This document shows positions 43,115 to 51,840 of a stretch of DNA of 64,000 nucleotides, in pieces. The notes under the pieces are model-generated. The model had not been told where the DNA came from. It ran no database searches and was given only the letters and a program-made list of their open reading frames with translations. Positions within the stretch are counted from its first letter, which is position 1. Each line of letters opens with the position of its first letter. Source of the stretch: Nitratireductor sp. (GTDB lineage: Bacteria > Pseudomonadota > Alphaproteobacteria > Rhizobiales > Rhizobiaceae); contig JACKJU010000009.1 of assembly GCA_020637805.1 (NCBI GenBank), positions 62,001-126,000 on the forward strand. The letters run 5' to 3'. A program made the position numbers and the translations under genes.

Positions 43115-44035
43115 TCATGCCTGTTCGGCCATTTTCCCCGCCTCGGCGAACTGCCGGTCGATGGCAAGCTTGGCGCGCATCTCGTTGACGATCGCGTCGG
43201 AAACGATGCGGATGCGTTCAAGTTGCGCATAGTCCTCGTGCACGATGAACCAGAACGAGCGAGTGAAGTTGATCTGTTTGGGCAGCACCTTGACCAGTTG
43301 CGGATACTGATGCGCGACGAAATCGTGCAGGATGCAGACTCCGCCGTTTCGAAGCGTAGCCTCAAGCTGAACGTTGACGCTCGTCGAGGTCAGGTGCGGG
43401 CGGATGTCGGAGCCGAGGAGAGGGATGTAGTCCAATTCCTTGTCGTAGATGAGATCGGGCACATAGGCGATTCCGCGAAGGCGTTTCAGGTCTTCGACCT
43501 TCTCCACCTTCTGGTGCTTGTCCAGGTATTCCTTCGATCCGTACAGATGAAGCGTATAGTCTGCGATCTTGCGGAACTTCAGGCGGCCTGAGGTGGGCGC
43601 TGAAACGGCGATGGCAATATCGGCCTCGCGCTTGGAGAGCGAGAAGGTTCGCGGCAGCGCCACGATCTGGAGTTCCAGTTCGGGATGCTTGCGGCACAGC
43701 TCTATGGCAATGTCGGTCAATATGTAGGACGCAACGCCTTCGGGCGCGCCGACACGCACGACACCCGAGATCACCTTGGACTGGCCGCCAATTTCGGCCT
43801 GGGCGGCAATGGAACTGGTCTCGATCGCCTCTGCAATGTTGACGAGCCGCTGGCCGGCATCGGTCAACCTGTAACCCTGGGGCGAGCGATCGAACAGATT
43901 CGTCTGTAATGCACTCTCCAGTGCCTTGACCCGGCGTCCCACCGTGGCATGATCGACACCCAGTTGCTGGCCGGCCTGGGAGAGCCGTCCGGTACGGGCA
44001 ACCGCGAGGAAGAATCTGTAGTCGTCCCAGTTCAC
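43115..44035 (-). CDS. LysR family transcriptional regulator
   Basis: 306 residues from the GTG at 44035 (MNWDDYRFFLAVARTGRLS), with GGAG ten bases before. The frame continues to 44098 with no domain support. The HTH is SQAGQQLGVDHATVGRRVKAL, and the effector domain follows (VVRVGAPEGVASYILTDIA). It diverges from mmsA across about 200 bases, the standard LysR layout, so it probably controls the valine/propionate genes from mmsA onward. The effector is unknown. Confidence 0.88.
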   Translation of the reverse strand: MNWDDYRFFLAVARTGRLSQAGQQLGVDHATVGRRVKALESALQTNLFDRSPQGYRLTDAGQRLVNIAEAIETSSIAAQAEIGGQSKVISGVVRVGAPEGVASYILTDIAIELCRKHPELELQIVALPRTFSLSKREADIAIAVSAPTSGRLKFRKIADYTLHLYGSKEYLDKHQKVEKVEDLKRLRGIAYVPDLIYDKELDYIPLLGSDIRPHLTSTSVNVQLEATLRNGGVCILHDFVAHQYPQLVKVLPKQINFTRSFWFIVHEDYAQLERIRIVSDAIVNEMRAKLAIDRQFAEAGKMAEQA

Positions 44036-44092
44036 AGGCAACTCTCCGGACCGTGTGAAATATTCGGGCGGGTTCCGGCCCTGTGTGAATAT

Positions 44093-44100
44093 GTGCACAA
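44093..44100. promoter_or_regulatory. TGTGCACA palindrome in the LysR/mmsA intergenic region
   Basis: This 8-bp palindrome lies within ATATGTGCACAATAAA between the divergent LysR and mmsA starts. It could be part of a LysR binding site, and it shares the TTGTGCA core seen (on one strand) at 12499 and 53381. It is short, so chance cannot be excluded. Confidence 0.35.
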
Positions 44101-44241
44101 TAAACTCGGAAATTCCACTGTTGATTGCTTTTTTTTGAATAGGCTACAAACTGAACAAAGCCCAAACCATTGCTTGGCGTGCGCGGGAGCCGCACTCCTG
44201 TCTTGCAGGTTTTCAGGCGCGACCCGATGAGGAGGATACCC

Positions 44242-45741
44242 ATGCAAAAGATCGGACACTTCATAAACGGCAAGAAAACCGAAGGCGGAAGCGGCCGTTT
44301 TGCCGACGTTTTCAATCCCGCAACGGGTGAAGTTCAGGCGCAGCTTGCGCTGGCGACCAAGGCCGAAATCGACGACGCGGTGGCGAAGGCCGCCGAGGCA
44401 CAGGTGGGCTGGGCCGCGACGAACCCGCAACGCCGTGCGCGCGTGATGATGGCGTTCGGCGCGCTGATCAACGAGAACATGGACAAGCTTGCCGAAGCGC
44501 TGTCGAAGGAACACGGCAAGACGATGCCGGATGCGCGCGGCGACGTGCAGCGCGGGCTGGAAGTCGTCGAAGTCTGCATGGGCGCTCCGTCCATGCTGAA
44601 GGGCGAGTTCATGGCGGATGGCGGTCCCGGTATCGATCTATACTCAATGCGTCAGCCGCTGGGTGTCGTTGCCGGCATCACGCCGTTCAACTTCCCGGCA
44701 ATGATCCCGCTTTGGAAAATGGCTCCTGCCTTGGCCAGCGGAAACGCGATGATCCTGAAACCATCCGAGCGTTGCCCGACCGTGCCGCTCATGCTTGCCG
44801 AACTGATCAAGGAAGCCGGTCTTCCCGACGGCGTTCTCCAGGTGATCAATGGTGACAAGGAAGCGGTTGATGCGCTTCTCGACAACGAGACGATACAGGC
44901 GGTCGGTTTCGTGGGGTCGACGCCCATCGCTCAGTACATCTATGGCCGCGCATGCAGCAACGGCAAACGCGCCCAATGCTTTGGCGGCGCGAAGAACCAC
45001 ATGATCATCATGCCGGATGCCGATCTCGACAAGGCAGCAGATGCGCTTGTCGGCGCCGGATTTGGTGCGGCAGGCGAGCGCTGCATGGCAATCTCGGTTG
45101 CGGTGCCGGTGGGCGACAAGACGGCCGATGCGCTGATCGAGCGCCTCGTTCCGCGGATCGAAAAACTGAAGGTCGGTCCCTACACGGCTGGAGATGACGT
45201 TGATTACGGCCCGCTGATCACCGCAGCTTCCAAGGAGCGCGTGAAAGGCCTGATCACCTCAGGCGCCGAGCAGGGTGCAAAGCTCGTCGTGGATGGCCGC
45301 GATTTCTCGTTGCAGGGCTATGAGGACGGCTATTTCGTCGGCCCGACCCTCTTCGACAATGTTACCCCGGAGATGGATATCTACAAGGAAGAGATTTTCG
45401 GACCGGTTCTGTCGACGGTACGCGCCAAGTCCTATGACGAGGCGCTGGATCTGACCATGAAGAACCAGTACGGCAACGGAACCTCGATCTTCACTGCCGA
45501 TGGCGACACCGCACGCGATTTCGCGACCAAGGTGAATGTCGGCATGGTGGGGATCAACTTCCCGATACCGGTCCCGCTTTCATACTTCACCTTTGGCGGC
45601 TGGAAGAAATCGGCCTTCGGCGACCTCAACCAGTACGGCCCGGATGCCTTCCGCTTCTATACCAAGACCAAGACGGTCACGGCGCGCTGGTTCTCCGGCA
45701 TCAAGGACGGCGGCGAGTTCCACTTCAAGGCCATGGACTGA
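44242..45741 (+). CDS. mmsA: CoA-acylating methylmalonate-semialdehyde dehydrogenase
   Basis: 499 residues from the ATG at 44242, with GAGGAGG upstream. The catalytic Cys is in GAAGERCMAISVAVPV and the family feature GGAKNHMIIMPDAD is present, where the usual aldehyde dehydrogenase Glu is replaced, as expected for the CoA-dependent type. It converts methylmalonate semialdehyde to propionyl-CoA, the end of valine and myo-inositol breakdown. It heads a cluster with an acyl-CoA dehydrogenase, hydrolase and mmsB. Confidence 0.95.
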   Translation: MQKIGHFINGKKTEGGSGRFADVFNPATGEVQAQLALATKAEIDDAVAKAAEAQVGWAATNPQRRARVMMAFGALINENMDKLAEALSKEHGKTMPDARGDVQRGLEVVEVCMGAPSMLKGEFMADGGPGIDLYSMRQPLGVVAGITPFNFPAMIPLWKMAPALASGNAMILKPSERCPTVPLMLAELIKEAGLPDGVLQVINGDKEAVDALLDNETIQAVGFVGSTPIAQYIYGRACSNGKRAQCFGGAKNHMIIMPDADLDKAADALVGAGFGAAGERCMAISVAVPVGDKTADALIERLVPRIEKLKVGPYTAGDDVDYGPLITAASKERVKGLITSGAEQGAKLVVDGRDFSLQGYEDGYFVGPTLFDNVTPEMDIYKEEIFGPVLSTVRAKSYDEALDLTMKNQYGNGTSIFTADGDTARDFATKVNVGMVGINFPIPVPLSYFTFGGWKKSAFGDLNQYGPDAFRFYTKTKTVTARWFSGIKDGGEFHFKAMD

Positions 45742-45744
45742 TCT

Positions 45745-45778
45745 GGCATGCGGGGGTGGATAGCCGCCCCCGCTTGCC
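45745..45778 (+). terminator. Strong hairpin between mmsA and the acyl-CoA dehydrogenase
   Basis: GGCA-GCGGGGG and CCCCCGC-TGCC form an 11-bp stem interrupted by one T:T mismatch, followed by TTTGCGGGG. It starts just 4 bases after the mmsA stop and ends 55 bases before the next start. It may terminate part of the transcripts or stabilise the mmsA 3' end within the operon. Confidence 0.6.
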
Positions 45779-45832
45779 TTTGCGGGGCCTGGAGCAGGCT
45801 CCGATGTGGAAACAGGAAGGGGAGGAACTTCC

Positions 45833-46978
45833 GTGGATTTCGCACTTACCGACGAACAGCAGGCAATTCAGGAGATGGCGCGCGCCTTTGCCGCCGACAA
45901 TCTCGCGCCGCATGCCCTTGAATGGGATGAAACGGGTCACTTTCCCGAGGACGTCGTTCGTTCTGTCGGCGAACTCGGCCTTGCCGGGATATATGTCCGC
46001 GAGGATGTGGGCGGGTCGGGACTTGGGCGGCAGGAGGCCGTGCTCATTTTCGAGGCGCTTGCACATGGATGCCCCTCGATCGGTTCCTTCATTTCCATTC
46101 ACAACATGGTCGCCTGGATGATCGACCAGTTCGGCACCGAAGAGCAGCGCCAGTCGTGGCTGCCTAAGCTGTGTTCCATGGAGCTGATTGCCAGCTACTG
46201 CCTGACCGAACCAGGCTCTGGCTCGGACGCGGTGGCTCTCAGGACGAAGGCCGATCGCGATGGCAACCAGTGGAAGCTCAACGGTACCAAGTCATTCATT
46301 TCCGGGGGCGGACATTCGGACATCTATCTCACCATGGTGCGTACCGGTAGCGAAGGCCCGAAAGGTGTCTCCGCGGTCATAGTGGAGGACGGAACCGAAG
46401 GGCTGTCGTTCGGCGCCAACGAGAAGAAAATGGGCTGGCGCGCCCAGCCCACTTCGCAGGTCCAGTTCGACGACTGCAAGGTGCCTGCCGATCATCTTCT
46501 TGGTGAAGAGGGAATGGGTTTCAAGTATGCCATGGCCGGTCTCGATGGTGGCAGGCTGAACATCGCCGCTTCGGCACTCGGCGCAGCGCAGTCGGCGCTG
46601 GAAAAGGCTCTGAAGTATTCCCAGGAACGCAAGGCATTCGGCAGGAAGATCGGCGAGTTCCAGGCCCTGCAGTTCAAGCTTGCGGACATGGAGACACGCC
46701 TGCAGGCCGCGCGCGCACTGCTTTACAAGGCAGCCTGGAAACTGGACCGCAAGGATCACGACGCCTCAAAATTCTGCGCGATGGCGAAGCAGTTCGTGAC
46801 CGATGCAGCCTTCGAGACGGCGAACGATGCATTGCAGATCCATGGCGGCTACGGCTACCTTTCCGACTATGGAATGGAGAAAATCGTGCGGGATCTTCGC
46901 GTGCACCAGATTCTCGAAGGTACAAACGAGATCATGCGAATGATCGTTTCACGCGCGCTTCTCGCGGAGGTCGCATGA
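45833..46978 (+). CDS. Acyl-CoA dehydrogenase (isobutyryl-CoA dehydrogenase type)
   Basis: 381 residues from the GTG at 45833, with GGGGAGG upstream. FAD motifs YCLTEPGSGSDA and GYGYLSDYGMEKIVRD are present, and the catalytic Glu is in LEGTNEIMRM. Its position between mmsA and 3-hydroxyisobutyryl-CoA hydrolase points to oxidation of isobutyryl-CoA to methacrylyl-CoA in valine breakdown. Related short-chain acyl-CoA substrates remain possible. Its stop overlaps the next start by 4 bases. Confidence 0.9.
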   Translation: MDFALTDEQQAIQEMARAFAADNLAPHALEWDETGHFPEDVVRSVGELGLAGIYVREDVGGSGLGRQEAVLIFEALAHGCPSIGSFISIHNMVAWMIDQFGTEEQRQSWLPKLCSMELIASYCLTEPGSGSDAVALRTKADRDGNQWKLNGTKSFISGGGHSDIYLTMVRTGSEGPKGVSAVIVEDGTEGLSFGANEKKMGWRAQPTSQVQFDDCKVPADHLLGEEGMGFKYAMAGLDGGRLNIAASALGAAQSALEKALKYSQERKAFGRKIGEFQALQFKLADMETRLQAARALLYKAAWKLDRKDHDASKFCAMAKQFVTDAAFETANDALQIHGGYGYLSDYGMEKIVRDLRVHQILEGTNEIMRMIVSRALLAEVA

Positions 46979-48060
46979 CGGGTGATGCCGTGAACGCGGA
47001 TATCTCCATACGGCTCGCAGGGCCGGAAGGTTCGCGGGTTGGGCGCATTACGCTGACCCGGCCGAAGGCGCTCAATGCCCTGACCTATGACATGGCGATG
47101 GCCATCGAAAGTGCGCTGGACGAATGGGCCGACGGCGAGGAAGTGGCCTTTGTCGTGATAGATGGTGAAGGTGATCGCGCCTTTTGCGCCGGCGGTGACA
47201 TAGCCGACCTCTACAACAGCGGGAAGAACGGTGACTTCGAATTTGGGCGCAAGTTCTGGGCGGACGAATATCGCTTGAACGCCAAGATCGGAAATCTCGC
47301 ATTGCCCTTTGTGGCGGTCATGGACGGTATCGTGATGGGCGGTGGCGTTGGCATTTCGGCCCACGGTTCCGATCGCATTGTCACTGGCCGCTCAATGATT
47401 GCCATGCCGGAATGCGGCATCGGACTTATTCCCGATGTTGGCGGGTCGAAAATACTTGCCAGTGCCCCGGGATATCTGGGCGAGTATCTGGGCACTACGG
47501 GCTACCGCATGGGGCCGGGTGATGCGGTTCTCGCCGGGTTTGCCGACATCCAGGTGGACGAAAACGAGATTCCCGAGCTTATCTCGAAACTGGAGGAAAC
47601 CGGCGAGCTAGCGGACTTGGGATCCTTTGCCCGTCCTGCCGATCCGCCACAGCTGTCGCCGCACCTGGAAGCAATAGAAAGACACTTCAGCAAGGCTACC
47701 GCGCTTGAGTGCGTGTTGTCGCTGGAGGCGGATGGTTCCGACTGGGCGAGGGATACTGCGAAACTAATGCGCCGCGGCTGCCCGCTTTCGGTTGCATGCA
47801 CGTTCGAACTGATCCGGCGCGTCCGCAAGATGTCGTCGCTCGAAGATGCGCTTGCGATGGAATACCGATTTACCTTCCGCTCGATGTCCGACGGTGAATT
47901 CATCGAGGGCGTTCGCGCCCAGATCATCGACAAGGATCGCAATCCGCAATGGAAGACGGCGCGGCTGGAGGATGTAACGCAGGCACAGATTGATTCGATG
48001 CTTGCGCCGTTGGCTGATATCGATGGTGAAAACCGGGAACTGGTACTGGATGCGGCCTGA
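46975..48060 (+). CDS. 3-hydroxyisobutyryl-CoA hydrolase
   Basis: 361 residues, longer than the enoyl-CoA hydratases (about 260) and typical of HIBYL-CoA hydrolase. Crotonase-fold features are DRAFCAGGDIADLYNSGK, DGIVMGGGVGISAHGSD and MPECGIGLIPDVGGS. It hydrolyses 3-hydroxyisobutyryl-CoA to free 3-hydroxyisobutyrate, the substrate of the next gene, mmsB. It is translationally coupled with the preceding dehydrogenase (ATGA). Confidence 0.92.
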   Translation: MTGDAVNADISIRLAGPEGSRVGRITLTRPKALNALTYDMAMAIESALDEWADGEEVAFVVIDGEGDRAFCAGGDIADLYNSGKNGDFEFGRKFWADEYRLNAKIGNLALPFVAVMDGIVMGGGVGISAHGSDRIVTGRSMIAMPECGIGLIPDVGGSKILASAPGYLGEYLGTTGYRMGPGDAVLAGFADIQVDENEIPELISKLEETGELADLGSFARPADPPQLSPHLEAIERHFSKATALECVLSLEADGSDWARDTAKLMRRGCPLSVACTFELIRRVRKMSSLEDALAMEYRFTFRSMSDGEFIEGVRAQIIDKDRNPQWKTARLEDVTQAQIDSMLAPLADIDGENRELVLDAA

Positions 48061-48085
48061 CAGGGCTGCAGGACGAGGAGGAAAC

Positions 48086-48979
48086 ATGACGAAGATTGCG
48101 TTCATAGGTCTTGGAAACATGGGCCTGCCAATGGCAATCAACCTGAAGAATGCGGGGCATGAGGTACGCGCGTTTGACACCGTTCCGGCCGCGTTGGAAA
48201 AAGCGGCAGCAGAAGGAATGGAGACTTTTTCGTCGGCGCCGGAAGCCGTGAAAGAGGCGGATGCCATCGTCACCATGCTGCCGAATGGCGAGATCGTGCT
48301 TTCGGTCTTCAACCTGATCCTGCCTGCAGCAAAGCAGGGCGCGGTGGTCATCGATTCCTCGACCATAGACGTTACCAGCGCGCGCAAGGCGCACGAGCTG
48401 GCCGGAAAGGCCGGACTGCTGTCGCTAGACGCTCCGGTTTCGGGCGGCGTGGGCGGAGCTGCCGCCGGTACGCTGACCTTCATGGCCGGCGGCTCTGCCG
48501 CAGCCTTTGAAAAGGCAAAGCCGCTGCTCGAAATCATGGGCGGGCGCATAGTTCATTGTGGCGATGGCGGTTCCGGCCAGTCGGCCAAGATCTGCAACAA
48601 CATGCTGCTCGGCATCTCGATGATCGGGGCATGCGAGGCATTTGCCCTGGCTGGAAAACTGGGCCTTGATCCGCAGGCTGCATTCGACGTGATCTCGACG
48701 TCTTCGGGATCGTGCTGGTCGGTCAATACCTATTGCCCGGTTCCGGGAGTTGGACCGCAATCACCGGCCGACAATGACTACAAGCCGGGCTTTGCGGCTG
48801 AACTCATGCTCAAGGACCTGATGCTGGCGCAGCATGCGGCTTCCGAGGTAGGCCAGGCGACACCGATGGGACAGTACGCTTCCATGCTCTACAATCACTT
48901 CCTGCAGCATGGCGGAGCGGGCAAGGATTTCTCGGGAATCATCGAATATCTGAAAAGCACTGTCAGGGGGAATGGCTGA
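48086..48979 (+). CDS. mmsB: 3-hydroxyisobutyrate dehydrogenase
   Basis: 297 residues from the ATG at 48086, preceded by GAGGAGG. The NAD motif is FIGLGNMGLPMAINLKNAGH, the substrate motif DAPVSGGVGGA, and the catalytic Lys lies in SAKICNNMLLG. It oxidises 3-hydroxyisobutyrate to methylmalonate semialdehyde for MmsA. Its stop overlaps the next gene's first ATG by 8 bases. Confidence 0.95.
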   Translation: MTKIAFIGLGNMGLPMAINLKNAGHEVRAFDTVPAALEKAAAEGMETFSSAPEAVKEADAIVTMLPNGEIVLSVFNLILPAAKQGAVVIDSSTIDVTSARKAHELAGKAGLLSLDAPVSGGVGGAAAGTLTFMAGGSAAAFEKAKPLLEIMGGRIVHCGDGGSGQSAKICNNMLLGISMIGACEAFALAGKLGLDPQAAFDVISTSSGSCWSVNTYCPVPGVGPQSPADNDYKPGFAAELMLKDLMLAQHAASEVGQATPMGQYASMLYNHFLQHGGAGKDFSGIIEYLKSTVRGNG

Positions 48980-49751
48980 AATGCCGGTAGTCGAAACCAG
49001 AATTGAAGATGGCGTCGGGGTCATCACCATCAACCGGCCAGAGGCGCTGAACGCGGTCAATACCGATGTGATGGAAGGCCTTCTGGCTGCCGCCGCGAAA
49101 TTCGATGCCAATCCGGAAATCGGATGCATCGTCATCACCGGCGCTGGCGACAAGGCGTTCATTGCAGGTGCCGACATCAAGGAAATGGCGACAAAGAGCT
49201 ACATGGACATGTATCTCGCCGACAAGCAGTCCGGCTGGGAGGCATTTGCACGAACACGGACGCCAATGATCGCGGCCGTGAACGGCTTCGCCCTTGGCGG
49301 CGGCTGCGAGATCGCCATGATGTGCGATTTCATCATTGCTTCCGACAAGGCACGTTTCGGCCAGCCCGAGATCAAGCTGGGCGTCATACCGGGCTGGGGC
49401 GGAACCCAGCGCCTTACGCGCGCGGTCGGCAAGGCGAAAGCCATGGACCTGATCCTCACGGGCCGCATGATGGGGGCCGAAGAGGCCGAGCGTGCCGGGC
49501 TGGTGGCTCGCATTGTCGAGCATGACAAGCTGATGGATGAGGCACTGGAAGCGGCAAAGACGATTGCCGGTTTCGGCACACCTTCGGTGATGATCGGCAA
49601 GGAAGCCGTCAACCGCGCGTTCGAAACAACGCTTTCGGAAGGTGTGAATTTCGAGCGCCGCGTCTTCTATTCGCTTTTCGCGACCGAAGACCAGAAGGAA
49701 GGCATGGCTGCGTTTGCGGAAAAGCGCAATCCGGAGTTCAGAAACAAGTAG
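48972..49751 (+). CDS. Enoyl-CoA hydratase
   Basis: 259 residues (256 if the ATG at 48981 is used, which is better spaced from GGGGGA). The two catalytic Glu are in GGGCEIAMMCD and GQPEIKLGVIPGWGGTQ; DKAFIAGADIKEM is the oxyanion-hole strand. It hydrates 2-enoyl-CoAs; in this cluster the likely substrate is methacrylyl-CoA or crotonyl-CoA. It sits between mmsB and a thiolase. Confidence 0.92.
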   Translation: MAEMPVVETRIEDGVGVITINRPEALNAVNTDVMEGLLAAAAKFDANPEIGCIVITGAGDKAFIAGADIKEMATKSYMDMYLADKQSGWEAFARTRTPMIAAVNGFALGGGCEIAMMCDFIIASDKARFGQPEIKLGVIPGWGGTQRLTRAVGKAKAMDLILTGRMMGAEEAERAGLVARIVEHDKLMDEALEAAKTIAGFGTPSVMIGKEAVNRAFETTLSEGVNFERRVFYSLFATEDQKEGMAAFAEKRNPEFRNK

Positions 49752-49778
49752 GTTCGCAAAGCCAAAAGGAACAATCCT

Positions 49779-50966
49779 ATGTCCGCATCCGACCCGATCG
49801 TCATCGCAGGTGCCTCGCGCACGCCAATGGGTGGTTTCCAGGGCGAACTTTCCGCGCTGACGGCGTCCGAACTGGGCGGTAATGCAATCAAGGCTGCGCT
49901 TGAAGGTGCCGGTGTTGCTCCCGACAAGGTGGACGAGGTGCTGATGGGCAATGTGCTGCCCGCAGGACAGGGCCAGGCACCGGCGCGACAGGCGGCTTTC
50001 CACGCAGGTCTTGGCGAGGAAGTTCCGTGTTCCACACTCAACAAGATGTGCGGCTCAGGCATGAAGACGACGATGATCGCGTTCGACCAGCTTCTTGCTG
50101 GCAACGGCAGTGTGATCGTGGCGGGCGGCATGGAGTCGATGACCAATGCCCCCTATCTGCTCGACAAGATGCGCGGCGGTGCGCGCCTGGGACATGCGGA
50201 GGTCAAGGATCACATGTTCCTGGACGGGCTGGAGGACGCATATGACAAGGGGCGTCTGATGGGGACCTTTGCCGAGGATTGCGCGGAGAAATACCAGTTC
50301 ACCCGCGATGAACAGGACGCCTATGCGATCCGCTCCCTTGAGGGTGCCCTGAAGGCCGAAAGGGAAGGCTGGTTCAGGAATGAAATTGCCCCGGTTACCG
50401 TTTCGAGCCGCAAGGGCGACGAAACGATTGCTGCCGACGAACAGCCGCGCAAGGCGAGACCCGAAAAGATACCGCAGCTCAAGCCAGCCTTCCGCAAGGA
50501 TGGAACGGTGACGGCGGCGAACTCGTCCTCGATATCGGACGGAGCGGCGGCACTGGTGCTGATGCGCCAGTCCGAGGCCGAGCGGAACGGCTACACCTTG
50601 CGCGCGCGCATACTGGGCCACGCCTCGCATGCGCAGGCGCCGGGCTGGTTCACCACAGCGCCAGTATTCGCCATGAACAAGCTGATGGAAAAAATCGGCT
50701 GGGGCATGGACGATGTCGATCTTTGGGAGATCAACGAGGCGTTCGCGGTGGTGCCGATGGCGGCAGAACGTGAGATGGGCATTCCCCGCGAGAAGCTGAA
50801 CATCCACGGCGGAGCCTGTGCACTGGGCCATCCGATCGGCGCCTCCGGCGCTCGAATCATCGTCACGCTCTTGAACGCGCTCGAAACCCATGGCCTGAAA
50901 CGCGGCATGGCGGGCATCTGCATCGGCGGCGGTGAGGGAACGGCACTCGCCATCGAACTTGCCTAG
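49779..50966 (+). CDS. Acetyl-CoA C-acyltransferase (degradative thiolase)
   Basis: 395 residues. The nucleophile Cys is in LNKMCGSGMKTTM, His in ALGHPIGASGARI and the second Cys in GICIGGGEGTAL. AAAGGAAC precedes the ATG. It is probably a beta-oxidation-type thiolase, cleaving 3-ketoacyl-CoA such as 2-methylacetoacetyl-CoA or acetoacetyl-CoA, in contrast to PhaA. It closes the valine/short-chain acyl-CoA cluster. Confidence 0.92.
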   Translation: MSASDPIVIAGASRTPMGGFQGELSALTASELGGNAIKAALEGAGVAPDKVDEVLMGNVLPAGQGQAPARQAAFHAGLGEEVPCSTLNKMCGSGMKTTMIAFDQLLAGNGSVIVAGGMESMTNAPYLLDKMRGGARLGHAEVKDHMFLDGLEDAYDKGRLMGTFAEDCAEKYQFTRDEQDAYAIRSLEGALKAEREGWFRNEIAPVTVSSRKGDETIAADEQPRKARPEKIPQLKPAFRKDGTVTAANSSSISDGAAALVLMRQSEAERNGYTLRARILGHASHAQAPGWFTTAPVFAMNKLMEKIGWGMDDVDLWEINEAFAVVPMAAEREMGIPREKLNIHGGACALGHPIGASGARIIVTLLNALETHGLKRGMAGICIGGGEGTALAIELA

Positions 50967-51030
50967 TACATTCCCAATGTTCTCCTGAAGGCCTCTGGCC
51001 ACCCCGGCTCCCGGATGGTAACTCCCGGCC

Positions 51031-51516
51031 ATGGAATTCTGGAAGCGGGTATCAGCACTGTTTGGCCTCAATGACCGGGGATGGATGCGCCACGCCAATC
51101 CGTGGAGCGTCTACACCCGCTATTTGGCCCTGCCCATGCTGGTTCTGGCCATCTGGTCGCGCAGTTGGGTCGGCGGCTGGTACCTTGCTGGCGTCGCGGC
51201 GGCGATCGGCTGGATATTTCTCAATCCGATCCTCTTTTCGCCACCTGCGTCGACCCGCAATTGGGCCTCGCGCGCCGTGCTTGGCGAACGTGTATGGCTC
51301 GACCGGAAGAACAGGCCGCTTCCGGGGCATCACGCAAACGCCGTGATCCCGGTGACCAATCTGTTCTCGGCCATCGGATTTGCGGCAGCCCTGTTTGGCG
51401 CCTGGAAATTCGATGCAACGCTGGCAATCGGCGGAACCCTGGTGACCATTCTTGCCAAGAGCTGGTTCCTCGACCGTATGGTCTGGCTTTGGCTCGATGT
51501 GAAGGATACCGCATAA
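51031..51516 (+). CDS. Small membrane protein (DUF6653-like)
   Basis: 161 residues with about four hydrophobic segments: LALPMLVLAIWSRSWVGGW, LAGVAAAIGWIFLNPILF, FSAIGFAAALFGAWKF and LAIGGTLVTILAKSWFLDRM. Charged connecting loops (STRNWASRAVLGERVWLDR, HHANAVIPVTN) are conserved-looking, as in a small DUF family of unknown role. It stands alone between the thiolase and trkH, and its function is not known. Confidence 0.7.
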   Translation: MEFWKRVSALFGLNDRGWMRHANPWSVYTRYLALPMLVLAIWSRSWVGGWYLAGVAAAIGWIFLNPILFSPPASTRNWASRAVLGERVWLDRKNRPLPGHHANAVIPVTNLFSAIGFAAALFGAWKFDATLAIGGTLVTILAKSWFLDRMVWLWLDVKDTA

Positions 51517-51613
51517 GAATACCGCGAGTGGGATTTCTGATACCAATACGCGCCATGCAAGGCCTCACGGCGATGTGTGGTTGTGTGGAAATCGATCCCA
51601 CGCTAGGCTTTGT

Positions 51614-51705
51614 CACCTTTAGGTGCAAACAGATGGCTTAAGCAAATAGCTGAATTCATTTGCGCATTTCGATTTTTCCGATTCTGTCAGAATCGAAATT
51701 GCCCT
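51614..51705 (-). repeat. Dispersed ~90-bp repeat, copy C (first of tandem pair)
   Basis: On the + strand it begins CACCTTTAGGTGCAAACAG, whose first 12 bases are themselves a palindrome, and ends GAATCGAAATTGCCCT. Inverted arms CGATTTTTCCGATTC and GAATCG form a stem-loop. It repeats at 51715 with a 101-base period and matches copies A and B in reverse orientation. It lies about 140 bases upstream of trkH. Confidence 0.75.
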
Positions 51706-51714
51706 GGACTGATT

Positions 51715-51805
51715 CACCTTTAGGCGCAAACAGATTGCCTCGGCAAGCGACTGAATTCATTTACGCATTTCGATTTTCCGGTTCCGTCAAAATCGAAATT
51801 GCTCT
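51715..51805 (-). repeat. Dispersed ~90-bp repeat, copy D (second of tandem pair)
   Basis: It begins CACCTTTAGGCGCAAACAG and ends AATCGAAATTGCTCT. The arms ATTTCGATTTT and AAAATCGAAAT form a perfect 11-bp stem. It is a tandem neighbour of copy C and ends 36 bases before the trkH start, so it must be in the trkH leader or promoter. Confidence 0.75.
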
Positions 51806-51840
51806 AAGCATGGCGGCACGTCTACCCGGAGAGCGCACAC

